A stretch of DNA of 64,000 bases from Arthrobacter alpinus (GTDB lineage Bacteria; Actinomycetota; Actinomycetes; Actinomycetales; Micrococcaceae). The position numbers and the translations under genes were made by a program. The notes under the pieces are model-generated. The model was not told where the DNA came from, did not search any database, and was given only the letters and a program-made list of their open reading frames with translations. This document shows, piece by piece, positions 44,586 through 54,500 of this stretch (its first letter is position 1; the number at the start of each line of letters is the position of its first letter). The stretch is from contig NZ_CP013200.1 of assembly GCF_001445575.1 (NCBI RefSeq), positions 2,046,001-2,110,000 of the forward strand, read 5' to 3'.

Positions 44586-45887
44586 GTGAGGGAACACCCC
44601 CACGCCGGAAATGCGCCCCGCAGGCGGAACTACCGGTTACCAGGGATGCTGGGTGACGTCTCAGTCAGTGCCATCTGCTCCGGATTCATCGCGGTTGCGG
44701 TGTCCTATGCGGGCCCGATGCTGGTCATCCTCCAGGCCGCGGAAGGTGCCGGCTTGAACCGTGCCCAGTCCGCGTCCTGGGTGTGGGCGGTGTCAGTGGG
44801 CAGCGGGATCGTCGGGTTAGTTTTGAGCCTGTTTACCCGCCAACCGGTCGTGGTGGCCTGGTCGGTGCCGGGCTCGGCGTTGCTATTGACTGTGCTGGGG
44901 AATTACGCCTTTTCAGAGGCCGTCGGAGCGTATATCGTTGCTGGCCTGCTGGGGCTCGTGCTGAGCCTGAGCGGGCTGTTTGGCCGGCTGCTTGCCGCCG
45001 TTCCCCGCCCGATCCTCGCCGCGGTCCTGGCCGGTGTGCTGCTACCCTTTGTCCTGAATGTCACCCATGCCGTTCTGGCATCTCCACTGGTTGCCGGGGG
45101 ACTGGTCGTGGCGTATTTCGTAGGTCGCCGACTGTTCCTCAAATTTGCGGTGCCCGGTGCCCTGGTTGCCGGCGTGCTGTTGACGTTAGTCGCCGGACAG
45201 GCAAACAGCCTGGACGTGACGCTGGCTCTGACCAGCCCGGTGTTCACCATGCCCACGTTCTCGATCCAGGCCATCATGGGCATTTCCATCCCGCTTCTGA
45301 TTGTGACCATGGCCGGGCAGAACGGCCCGGGCCTGGTGATGATGCGGACCAGCGGCTATTCGCCCAATGCCCGGCTGCTGTTGACGGGATGTTCCGTGGC
45401 GAGCGTGCTCTTTGCCCCGTTCGGATCCCACGCCATCAACCTCGCGGCTATCACCGCGGGCATCTGCTGCGGCCGCGAAGCCCACGAGGATCCGGCCAAG
45501 CGCTATATCGCTGGTGCCGCCGGTGGTGCGTTCTTCATTCTCTTCGGGCTCTTCAGTTCCACGATCCTTGACCTATTTGCCGCAGTTCCGGGCGAGCTGA
45601 TCATTGCGATGGCCGGGGTGGCCCTGCTCGGCGCCCTTCAGGGGGCGATGATGGACATGCTCGATGCTGGCCCGCATGGACCGGCGGCCGTCGAGGCGGC
45701 CGTTGTCACCTTGATCATCACCGCCTCCGGCATTGCGCCATTTGGTGTGGTTGCCCCGTTCTGGGGTGTGCTGGTGGGGGCGGCCGTATACCTGTTGCTG
45801 ACCGTGGCCCGGGGTATCCGCCGCGGCCGTGCCGTCGGTGTATCGGCCGCCTCGGAGGAGGTCCGCGTCTCCGGAATACATCCATAA
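44586..45887 (+). CDS. benE: benzoate/H+ symporter BenE family
   Basis: A 433-residue membrane protein with about 12 helices: GMLGDVSVSAICSGFIAVAV at the start, RQPVVVAWSVPGSALL in helix 3-4, and TMAGQNGPGLVMMRTSGY, then GSHAINLAAITAGICCG, all marks of BenE. I place the start at GTG 44586 after GAAAGGCGG; the frame is open 200 bases further upstream but that part is not BenE-like. It imports benzoate and is divergent from benABCD. Confidence 0.9.
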   Translation: MREHPHAGNAPRRRNYRLPGMLGDVSVSAICSGFIAVAVSYAGPMLVILQAAEGAGLNRAQSASWVWAVSVGSGIVGLVLSLFTRQPVVVAWSVPGSALLLTVLGNYAFSEAVGAYIVAGLLGLVLSLSGLFGRLLAAVPRPILAAVLAGVLLPFVLNVTHAVLASPLVAGGLVVAYFVGRRLFLKFAVPGALVAGVLLTLVAGQANSLDVTLALTSPVFTMPTFSIQAIMGISIPLLIVTMAGQNGPGLVMMRTSGYSPNARLLLTGCSVASVLFAPFGSHAINLAAITAGICCGREAHEDPAKRYIAGAAGGAFFILFGLFSSTILDLFAAVPGELIIAMAGVALLGALQGAMMDMLDAGPHGPAAVEAAVVTLIITASGIAPFGVVAPFWGVLVGAAVYLLLTVARGIRRGRAVGVSAASEEVRVSGIHP

Positions 45888-46335
45888 AATTCGGGAATTT
45901 GCGCCCAGCGGGTGCCGGGGCAGGGTCGAGTCATGGGTGACTGGACGCCGGAAAATGGTTGCGTTTTGCCGCTGGTGCCTGCGGAACTCATGCCAAGTTA
46001 ACATCGTGACGGTGCCATTGAGGACGGTCAAAGCCAGCCGCATGGTGATCGCCCGATTTCTGTGAGCTAATTTAGAACTGACTTCGCCCTTTTAGGCATT
46101 TTTGGCCGTCACGGACCCTGCTCTGCGCCGCAGAAAAGCAATGGCTTATGGCGGCGCTAGGTGTCGCCGCAGTTGCTATTTTCCCTCTGGACTCTGAATT
46201 CTTCCGGCTTCACCGTGTAGCTCTTCCCACTCAGAGTTCCCAGTGTGGGCGAAGTGCTTGGCTTCGACTAGCGGTGGTCCCATGGTGCTATGAGCATCAC
46301 AGCAACGGTCTGGGCTGATCTGCTTACATGATGTT
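45888..46335. other. gene-free stretch after benE
   Basis: About 450 bases without a supported gene or strong hairpin. Open frames here lack ribosome sites and family matches. Confidence 0.5.
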
Positions 46336-46944
46336 CTAGCGTGGCCTCACGAGATCAAAGCGGCCCTCGGCAAGGATCTCGAAGTAGGTGCTTGGCCCAC
46401 CCGCGCGCAAGATTGGTTGGGCGAGAGCCGTCTGATAAATCCCCTCGGGAATCACGGACTCATCGATGTGCACCGCGACGACTTCCCCGATTGTAAGCAC
46501 GCCGGTGGACGGGTTCCCGTCTGCGCCTCGCAAGGTGATGATGTCACTGACCCGGCACTCGAAGCTCACGGGAGAGGCCGCGACGCGGGGCGCACTGATA
46601 TCGACCGAATCAGCGGCTTCCAAGCCGGATGCGGCGAATTCGTCGAGGTCGGCCGTCGTCGACGTTGCGTTCATCTGCTCCGCGAGGACGCGCGTGACAA
46701 GGTTCCAGGTGAACTCACCGCTCAGCTCAGCGTTGCGTGCGGTGTGCTTGCGGACCGTAGATGAGAAGCCAATGAGTGGCGGCGTGTATGAGAAGGCATT
46801 GAAGAAGCTGTACGGTGCGAGATTCCGAACACCAGTAGGGGAAAGCGTGCCAATCCAACCGATCGGACGCGGCCCCACAATTGCATTGAACGGATCATGC
46901 GGAAGCCGGTGGCCCTCTGCTGGGCGGTAGAAGTGCGACGTCAT
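46336..46944 (-). CDS. flavin reductase-like protein (FMN-binding split barrel)
   Basis: A 202-residue protein of the DIM6/NTAB type: FNAIVGPRPIGWIGTLSPTG and NLAPYSFFNAFSYTPPLIGF near the N-terminus form the FMN site. It belongs to a different subgroup from the reductase at 34055. It stands alone between benE and the repeat region. It probably binds FMN and may reduce flavin; the partner is unknown. The ATG has only a weak ribosome site. Confidence 0.88.
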   Translation of the reverse strand: MTSHFYRPAEGHRLPHDPFNAIVGPRPIGWIGTLSPTGVRNLAPYSFFNAFSYTPPLIGFSSTVRKHTARNAELSGEFTWNLVTRVLAEQMNATSTTADLDEFAASGLEAADSVDISAPRVAASPVSFECRVSDIITLRGADGNPSTGVLTIGEVVAVHIDESVIPEGIYQTALAQPILRAGGPSTYFEILAEGRFDLVRPR

Positions 46945-47190
46945 CCTTCCATCTAATCATCATTCGACGGCAGTAAAGTTCTAATTCAGCGACCGATTTG
47001 GGCCGCGCGGTTGCTGGCCACCCACCCCAGTGGGTCTGACAAGTCGATTCAATGACACCATCAGAGTCGGTCTCGTAGAGAGTCGTATTTAAGGGGTGGA
47101 ACAGCCAGTAACTATCCTGAGAGCCAGTTCGAGACCAGCTACAGGCAGGTCCGTGGGGTTCCCCGTCCATTCCACAATGGTCGCGTGGTC

Positions 47191-47640
47191 TAGAAACTCA
47201 GGAGACTCCTGCCGGCAGCCGCCGTCGTCCATCAAAAACCCCGTGTTCGCGGGGGAGCGCGGGACAACGGGTTCCCTTTGGCATGCCAAGGATTACCATA
47301 GGTTTTCGTTGAACAACGTGAGTAAAACGTGACGTGGACCTGCCAAATCGCCCGGCCAGCAGTCTGATGGCCGTTCGTGGGTTCATCGGCACGGGGGACG
47401 GCATGTCACTGGTTATGAAAGGACGACCGTCGTGCGCCATCGGCGTGCGGTGTTCGTGGCGGGTTTTGGTCTGGCCTGCCAAGCACCAGTTGCCACTGCG
47501 AAAGATGGAATTTGGCGGCTTTTTGGTGGGGGAGTGGAACCTCAATTGCCTCAATGTGAAGGGTAATTGCCTCCGAATTGTGGTTCCGGCCGGACCGAAT
47601 TTGGATCATTTTCGTGAGCCAAACTGCGAACGCAATGAAC
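47191..47640 (+). repeat. composite degenerate repeat, copy A
   Basis: Ordered blocks: AGAAACTCAGGA at 47192, then ATCAAAAACC at 47231; AACGTGAGTAAAACGTGACG at 47315; GGGTTCATCGGCACG at 47380 with GGCATGTCACTGGTTA at 47400; and AATTTGGATCATTTTCGTGA at 47598. The blocks recur near 57.6-58.3 kb and 60.4-60.9 kb. It is non-coding; 46945-47190 before it also has no gene. Confidence 0.7.
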
Positions 47641-47761
47641 ACTTCATCGCAGGAGGTTAAGGGACCGTTTGCTTTGACGCGGGTTAGACAAGCCAAGCAT
47701 CGCGTAGGCCAGTTATGAGTCGCCTGTTGCCTCATAGCAATACCTCCGGGAAGCTAAGTCG

Positions 47762-47790
47762 TTGACAGCTGTGGTGCAGCAGCTTACGAT
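47762..47790 (+). promoter_or_regulatory. sigma-70-like promoter of the two-component genes
   Basis: TTGACA and TACGAT are separated by exactly 17 bases. It would start transcription near 47797, about 160 bases before the response regulator. The leader contains a 30-codon ORF (47869-47961) whose stop overlaps the GTG start, which could couple translation. Confidence 0.65.
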
Positions 47791-47957
47791 GAGCCCATCC
47801 GGACACTCCCGTGATCGGCAGAGCCTCGTGGATGTGGAAAATATACGCCAATGAATTGGGGTTGTCGCATGAGAGACCATATTGCGCCGTCCTCCATCAT
47901 GCCGGCTGCGACGGAGTCCACCGGTACGCAGGCCTGGATCAGGGAACGGACACCGAT

Positions 47958-48623
47958 GTGAGTCGCATCGCGGTCATCGAGGACGAACCCATCCTCGCCC
48001 GGCTCCTCGAGCGGATCCTAAGTGGTGCCGGCCATACGGTCACGGTGGCCGGCTCGGTGGCTGGCGGTTTGACCCTGATACGCGCTGTCGACCCGGACCT
48101 GATCGTCCTGGATCTCGTGCTGCCGGACGGACGTGGCGAGGACGTCTTGGTCGAACTGATGCGGTTCCGCCCCTCGAGTCGGGTCCTGGTGCTGTCATCG
48201 ATGACGCAGGTGGCGACCAGGGTGGGCGTCTTGGAGGGCGGTGCGGTGGATTTCCTGGCCAAACCGTTCGCCAACGCCGAGCTGTTGGCCCGGATCAACG
48301 CCCGCCTCCGGGCGCCAGCATCGACCGTGTCTGTGCCCCGCTACCTCCGCAGGGCCGGTGTCGAGGTCGATGTTCAACAACGGGAACTCGTGGTGGACGG
48401 GCGCCGCATCTCGTTGACGCAGCGGGAGTTCGTGCTCCTGGCTTTTCTCCTCCAGCGGGCGCCCGAGCCGTGTACCCGGGCCGAGCTGCTCGAGCGCTTC
48501 TGGGGGACGACATTCGACAGCGGCACGAACATCGTCGACGTCTGTGTGCGTCGGCTGCGATCCAAACTGTCGAACGATAAAATCGAAACGGTGCGAAATG
48601 TCGGATATCGGATCGCGATTTAA
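47958..48623 (+). CDS. response regulator, OmpR/winged-helix type
   Basis: A 221-residue regulator. The receiver domain begins SRIAVIEDEPILARLLERIL with the acidic pocket; the phosphoacceptor is Asp52 in IVLDLVLPDG, and Lys in FLAKPFANAEL completes the site. The C-terminal winged helix has LTQREFVLLAFLLQ and TNIVDVCVRRLRSKL. I start at GTG 47958 because the receiver fold begins there. It is followed by its sensor kinase with a 26-base overlap. The adjacent copper genes suggest metal sensing, by context only. Confidence 0.9.
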   Translation: MSRIAVIEDEPILARLLERILSGAGHTVTVAGSVAGGLTLIRAVDPDLIVLDLVLPDGRGEDVLVELMRFRPSSRVLVLSSMTQVATRVGVLEGGAVDFLAKPFANAELLARINARLRAPASTVSVPRYLRRAGVEVDVQQRELVVDGRRISLTQREFVLLAFLLQRAPEPCTRAELLERFWGTTFDSGTNIVDVCVRRLRSKLSNDKIETVRNVGYRIAI

Positions 48624-49701
48624 GATAGTTCTCGCCGCTACCTGGGCAGTTTTCGCGGCCGTGAACTGCTACCTGACTTTCTCGCTGCCCGGCAGGGAGA
48701 CCATCCCTTTTCACCTCGTATGGGCCAGTTTCGCGCTGGTCTACGGACTATGCCCGTGGCCCCGCCGTGCCACCTTGGTTGTCGTCGCAGTGATCACAAT
48801 GGTGACCGGTGTTGCCCTGGTCCGCCACGCGATGGCGGGGACCATCGAATGGGAAGAGTGCACCGAGATCGTCCTGATGGGCACCATCATATCGATTTTG
48901 ATCTGGCACGTGAACCGGCAATGGGCCGCCCAAGCCCGGCTGCGAGCACTGCAGGAAGCCGACCGCCACCGTAGTGAGCAGCGGGAAAACGCCGCCCGGT
49001 TCGGTTCGCACGAGGTGCGCACACGGCTGACGATCGCGAGGGGCTACGCGCAACTCATCGCTGACCAGTCGGCCGAGCCGACGGTGCGAGAGGACGCCGA
49101 ACTGGTGGTGGCCGAACTCATCAAGGCGTCAGCATTGGCGACCAACCTGCTCACCTTGGTCCGGGTCGTGGAGCCGTCGGCCCCCGAACCTGTCGACGTC
49201 GACCAACTGCTGGCCGAGATCCTGCGCCGATGGTCGGTCACTGCCGACCGGATCTGGAACGCCCGGAGTACGGTCGGCACCCTTCAGGGCGATAGTGAGC
49301 GACTCGAGGCAATACTGGACTGCCTGCTTGAGAATGCGGTCAAGTTCACTGGTCCAGGGGACACCATCGCGATGACGGCCGACGCTGAGGGCGGCGAGCT
49401 AGTGCTGGTCGTTCGAGACACCGGGGCAGGCATCCCCGCCGCCGATCTGGACACCATTTTCGATACCTTCCGGACCGGGGCGACTGCAGGCGAGCGAGCC
49501 GGGAGCGGGCTGGGCCTGGCCATCGTCAAGGCCGTCGCTGAGGCACGTGGCGGCACCGTCTCGGTTGCCAGTTCGCTCGGCCGGGGCACCACCTTCACCC
49601 TCCGATTCCCGCTGCGGACCGCGCCGCCGATCCCACCCGCATTCCCTTCCGATTCGGCGGACCGTGGTCCACTCAACGAACCTGCCGGGGTCGGCAGCTG
49701 A
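48598..49701 (+). CDS. sensor histidine kinase
   Basis: A 367-residue membrane kinase. Three or four N-terminal membrane helices (residues 8-105) with almost no extracellular loop are followed by the H-box FGSHEVRTRLTIARGY (His138), the N-box LLENAVKFT, the G1 box DTGAGIPAADL and G2 GSGLGLAIVKA. The usual Pro of the H-box (SHELRTPL) is Arg here. The small sensor region suggests detection of a signal in the membrane. It is coupled to the regulator gene and faces copC-copD. Confidence 0.9.
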   Translation: MSDIGSRFKIVLAATWAVFAAVNCYLTFSLPGRETIPFHLVWASFALVYGLCPWPRRATLVVVAVITMVTGVALVRHAMAGTIEWEECTEIVLMGTIISILIWHVNRQWAAQARLRALQEADRHRSEQRENAARFGSHEVRTRLTIARGYAQLIADQSAEPTVREDAELVVAELIKASALATNLLTLVRVVEPSAPEPVDVDQLLAEILRRWSVTADRIWNARSTVGTLQGDSERLEAILDCLLENAVKFTGPGDTIAMTADAEGGELVLVVRDTGAGIPAADLDTIFDTFRTGATAGERAGSGLGLAIVKAVAEARGGTVSVASSLGRGTTFTLRFPLRTAPPIPPAFPSDSADRGPLNEPAGVGS

Positions 49702-49769
49702 CATGTCCACCCCGCCGGGTTCAGCTGCCAGGCTTCAGGCCTCGTTGATCGACTTGGAACCGGCGAGGC

Positions 49770-51446
49770 TCAGCCGACGACGACCACGACTTCGACGACG
49801 GCGGCGGGCTGCTCCAGCTCGTTGACCCGGACGGCTACGGTGATCTTCCATTGTCCCGCAACGGGTAGCGTCATCTCGGAACGGTAGCTTCCCGGCTTCC
49901 CTCCGGGTTCGATCTTGGCAGCCAGCGGTCCGAGACTCAGATTGGGCTCAGCCGCACTTACTTGCGGCATGCTGATCGGCACAATGGGGGCGCCACCAGC
50001 GTCTGTGAGCTCGAAGGTGATGACGTTGGTCCCCACTGTTCCCGGGCCGAACCGGCCGGTCAGGTGGCCGGTGCCAAGCTCGACGAGTACCGGTGTGCCA
50101 CCTGCAGCGGGAGCCTCGCTCACGCGTGGGTTTTGCAGCGTCAGGACCGAGGTGAGCCCGATGACGATCACCAGCCCAACCGCCTCCAGCCGGATGGCCA
50201 AGGCCAGCCGGCTCCAAGCAGTGCCCTTGATTCCCTCGCGCGCCAAGCGGGGGACCAGACCGAATCGGTTCCACGCCGCCAGCCCGCCAATTGCCGCGAC
50301 CATGGCGAGCTTGACCAGCAGCAACTGCCCATAGGAACTGCCCAGGAGGACTGTCACGGAGCCGACCATCACGACCGCCATGACCGTCCCGGTGATGCCC
50401 AACAAAAAGACGACGCCACCGGCCAGGGTGGAGAACCTGCCGAGGGCCGCGGCGGTCTCGGCGGGGTCTCCGTTGCGCCGTCGTGCACGGGTAACGTGCA
50501 GGATCAGGGCTAGGAGTCCACCCAACCAGACCGCAGCCGTCGCGGCGTGGGTCAGGTCGGCGCCCATCATGAGCCACGCGGGCCCGAAGGTCCGCGTGTG
50601 GCCCACGGGCAGGACCGAGGCGAGCGCAATCACTGCACCTACAGTGCCAACCCAGAAGCCCGCCTGGCGCGGCAGACGTCCACGAATCACCATGAGGACT
50701 GCTCCGGAAAAAGCGAGGACAAACGTCAACGCGGCTCCCCCCGACCATCCAGTGACGGCAACCCCCGGATCGAACAGCGCGCGGAGGCCGGCACCTCTTT
50801 CACGCGCCGCAGTGAGTGGCACAAGCACGAGATAGGCGCTCACGGCAACTAGTGCGGCCACCTTGTGCAGCCGTCGATCGGCCGTTGGGATTCGGGCAAC
50901 GAACAGGTCGAACGCCGTCAGGCCCACAAGACAGAACAGGCCCAAATAGCCAAGAGCGTTGAGCACCACGTACAGGGCGTCAACAGACGCCGTGTCGATC
51001 TGGACGGTTGTGGGCACTGAAGCTCTGGATAGCCCCACAGTAAATGAGAGCATGCCGGAAATAGGATGGGAGTCATCGGAAACCACTCGCCAACCGAGCG
51101 TATAGCCGCCTTCTGGGAGGTTCGACGGCAGGGAGACAGTCACAGTCGCGTCCAGCTGCTCGGCAGGCATGGTGCGATGGCCACCGGTGTCGTCGTAAAG
51201 CTGAAAGCCATCGGGGGCCAGGGCAACTGGTTCGCCGAAGACCAGCTCCACCACGCCAGGAGCCTGGGGTAGCACCGCGCCCTCGGTCGGCGTCGAATGC
51301 AGCAGCGAAGCGTGGGCCACTGCCGGGGTTGCAGGCAGCATCAGCCCTATCGCTAGTGCTGCGAAAATCAATCCGAGGAACCGGCGCGCGATGATTCCAT
51401 GGACACGGGGATGCCGGCCGCTGATCCGGGGGGATGTTCTGGTCAC
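49770..51446 (-). CDS. CopC-CopD fusion, copper resistance/uptake protein
   Basis: A 558-residue membrane protein. The signal region ends at AVAHAS, giving the mature N-terminal His of the CopC domain (residues 40-140, with VSDDSHPISGMLSF). About eight membrane helices form the CopD part (FDLFVARIP, LTHAATAAVWLGGLLALI). A soluble C-terminal YtkA-like domain (about 450-558) follows. The start is GTG 51446 behind GAGGAGG; the longer frame is upstream of it. CopC carries Cu(II) and CopD is thought to import copper, here probably to supply the multicopper oxidase encoded just upstream. Confidence 0.88.
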   Translation of the reverse strand: MTRTSPRISGRHPRVHGIIARRFLGLIFAALAIGLMLPATPAVAHASLLHSTPTEGAVLPQAPGVVELVFGEPVALAPDGFQLYDDTGGHRTMPAEQLDATVTVSLPSNLPEGGYTLGWRVVSDDSHPISGMLSFTVGLSRASVPTTVQIDTASVDALYVVLNALGYLGLFCLVGLTAFDLFVARIPTADRRLHKVAALVAVSAYLVLVPLTAARERGAGLRALFDPGVAVTGWSGGAALTFVLAFSGAVLMVIRGRLPRQAGFWVGTVGAVIALASVLPVGHTRTFGPAWLMMGADLTHAATAAVWLGGLLALILHVTRARRRNGDPAETAAALGRFSTLAGGVVFLLGITGTVMAVVMVGSVTVLLGSSYGQLLLVKLAMVAAIGGLAAWNRFGLVPRLAREGIKGTAWSRLALAIRLEAVGLVIVIGLTSVLTLQNPRVSEAPAAGGTPVLVELGTGHLTGRFGPGTVGTNVITFELTDAGGAPIVPISMPQVSAAEPNLSLGPLAAKIEPGGKPGSYRSEMTLPVAGQWKITVAVRVNELEQPAAVVEVVVVVG

Positions 51447-51490
51447 GATCGCCTCCTCATTCGGTGTGACAGCGCACGAGCTAATCAGGA

Positions 51491-51528
51491 TGCAACGCCG
51501 CCTGGCCACAGGGCCGGGCGGCGTTGCA
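51491..51528 (-). terminator. hairpin between the multicopper oxidase and copC-copD
   Basis: Arms of 17 bases (51491-51507 and 51512-51528) pair around ACAG with one mismatch. It lies 15 bases past the oxidase stop on the minus strand. Without a T-tract it may attenuate transcription into copC-copD. Confidence 0.6.
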
Positions 51529-51542
51529 TGGTGCGGTGGATG

Positions 51543-54500
51543 CTAGTTGCCTGTCGTGAAGCTCCAGGTGACGGGTACTAGCGGGTTGCCAGCGGTGTCC
51601 TTGATTCCGCTGCTGAGGGTGACGGTGTACTGGGTGTTGGCCAGCAGGGTGCCGGTCGGGTTGAGCGTTGCCACTCTGGTGGTGCCGGAGTAGCTGACCA
51701 CTGAGGTGAACGCGGCTCCGGTCGACGTGCGCTTGATGGTGAAGTTCCCGCTCGCCGCGGCCGCGCTTGGCAGGCCGGTGACAGCCTCGCTGAATGTTGC
51801 GGTGATGTTCGCCGTCCGGCTGACCCTGGTGGCGTTGACCGCCGGGGTGCGAGCCGTGACGACTGGGATGGGTCCGGTGACGAACGTCCAGGTCTTGGCG
51901 GCCAGCGGGTTGCCGGCCACGTCCTTGACTGCGCTGCTCAGGGTCAGGGTGTAGGTCCTGTCACTGACCAGCGGGGCGTCCGGTGTGAGCGTGGCGACCC
52001 GGGTGGTTGCGTTGTAGCTCACCTTCGACCCGATGGTGGCCGTCCCCAGCTTCAGGGTGAAGTTGGGTGTGCTGGCTGCGGTGGTGGGCAGGCCCGTCAC
52101 GGCTTCGCTGAATGTTGCACTCAGTGGGGTCCGCGTGGTGGCCGTTCCCAGCCCGACGCCGGTGGCTCCGGCAGCGGGGTTGGTGGTGGTGACCGTCGGC
52201 ACAGGACCGGTGATGAAGGTCCAGGCCGTCGCCGCGAGCGGGCCGCCCGAGACGCTCTTGATGGCCGTGGTCAACGAGAGCGTATAGGTCTTGTCCGCCG
52301 CCAGTGCCGCCGTGGGGGTGAGGGTGGCCGTCCGCGTCGCCGTGCTGTAGGCCACCGACGCCGGAACTACCGTGGTGCCTTGCTTCAACGTGAACGTAGT
52401 GTTGCTGATACCGGTGACGGCTTCATTGAACGTGACAGTCGGCCGTACATTGCCCGCCACCCCGGTTGCTCCGGGTGCGGGGCTGTTGCCGGTCACCTTC
52501 GGTGTGGTGGATGCGGTGAGCAGAGGTGCGGACACCGTGTTCCCGGCCGCATTCCACGCCGTGACCCTGTAGGCATACTGCCCGGTCCCGGCGGTCTTGT
52601 CGGTGTAGGTGGTGACGTTTGCCAGTGTGGTGGCGAACTGGGCGTAGGCCCCGACCGTGCCGTTGGTCAGGGGTGCACGCTCGATCTTGTAGCCGATCTC
52701 GTTCTTTGCACTGCCCCAGGTGGCGGGATTGGTGATCGAAACCGGGGTCCCGTCGGTCCAACTCAGCATCACCTCACTTGTAGCTCGGGTGAAGCTAACC
52801 ACCGGGGCGTCTGGCAGTGTGCGGGGTGTGCTGACCGAGATGGGCCGCATCATGTCCATCTCCTCGTGGCTGAGAATGTGGCAATGCCACACATACTCCC
52901 AGCCGAAGTTGGTCATGTTGTTGCTGATCGGGGTGATCGGGTTGCCGTTGGTGTCGGTGTTGTTGAAGCCGGCTTCGGACCCGTTCGGTCCAGTCGTGGA
53001 GCCCTTGGCGCCCAGCGGCATCATGGGGTTTAGCGGCCGATTGCTGTCTGGGATGGCGAACGGGAGTTTCGGCAGGATGGGCCGGACCGCCACGATCGTG
53101 TCCTCCAAGGGACTGACGCGCACTGTATCTTTCCAGCCGAGTTCGTTAGGTTCGGGCGGGATGATGATGTTGTCCCAGGTGACCCTATTCAACAGCTGGA
53201 CGTCGTTGAGGTGGAAGTGCAGCGGGTGGGTGTCAACGCCGTTGTGGGTGATCTTCCAGATCTGTGTGCCGTCAGCGCTGGTGGAGATTGGGGTCACGTT
53301 GAGGCTGTTGGTCCCCTTGGTGCCGTCCAACAGTTCCGTGGCAGGGTTGACGAACGGATAGAGGATCACGTTTTGCAGCAGCGGGGTTGCTCCTGGCGCC
53401 TCCAATCCGATGTTGCCGCTCATCCGTCCCCACTCGTCGAAGTTCGCTGAGTTCATCTCGTCGTGCACGCTCTTGCCCTCGATGGGAATGCTGAGCTGGG
53501 AGCCCGAGAGTGTGTCGAACTTGAATTTGTCTCCTCCTTGTTCGGCGATCCGTGCGAAGCCGTCGCATTTGGCTGCGGGGTTGGTGGCCGTATTGCAGTA
53601 CCCATTGCCGACGAAGCTCGTTCCGTAAGCTTGGTTGTAGGCGGACTGGCCGACCACGATCGGATTTTGGCTGGACTCGAAGACCCCGGCGGGCTTGCCG
53701 GCGGCGTCGGTGTGGTGGTCAAACGCAGCCATCAGCTTGCCCATCTGGTCAGCTGTTGTGTTGGGCCGGTCGAAGGCCAGCGCCGGTGCGGTGTTGGCAA
53801 CCTTGACCTGCATGACTGACCGGGTGTCGGGCCCATAGCCGGGCAGGGTTGTGGGAGCGCCACCAGGGGACATATCCGGTCCTCCGGTGTAGTAGTCGTA
53901 GCCGGGAATCCGGCCCGGGAACGCCGCCGGTGCGTCGTTGTACAGGATCAACGTCTTCCCCTTGTAGGCGGAGAAGTCTACGATCACGTCGGCCCGTTCG
54001 GCCGGCGCGAGCAGCAGCGAATGCTGGTCCACGTTGCCGACGTCGAACCTGGTCGCGTCGGTGATCCATGTTGTCTCATGGGCGGGGACCACTGCCGGGG
54101 TTGGCAGGAAGCCGCTCTCGTTGCCGATCTGAATCCAGTTGGGGCCCTTGGGGCTCTTGGCGGTGTCCGGTGTTGGTGTGACGACCGGGTCGGTTTGCGC
54201 CATGGCGACCTCGCTGGACTTCAGCGCGACCTCGGTGCCGGTGGCGGGATCGGCGACGTACCAGGAAAGGTTCCAGAACCGGTCGTCAGAGCCGTTGAGG
54301 ATCCGGAACCGGTACGACTTTGGGTCCATGGTCGTCGTTGGGTAGGCGGTGCCGTTCACGATCGGCGTGTCGTGAAACGCCTCCATGCCGACCGAATTGT
54401 TCGGTGTCGACGGGATCAGGGCCGGCTCGCAGAAGTCAGCCACATTCGCGTCGCAAGCGGGGTCGTAGTAGGGGTTGGCCATGGGCGGGTACTTGGCGTC

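Noticed and set aside
46945..47170. Minus-strand ORF just upstream of the 46.3-kb flavin reductase
   Set aside because: It overlaps the reductase start, lacks a ribosome site and shows no recognisable motif.
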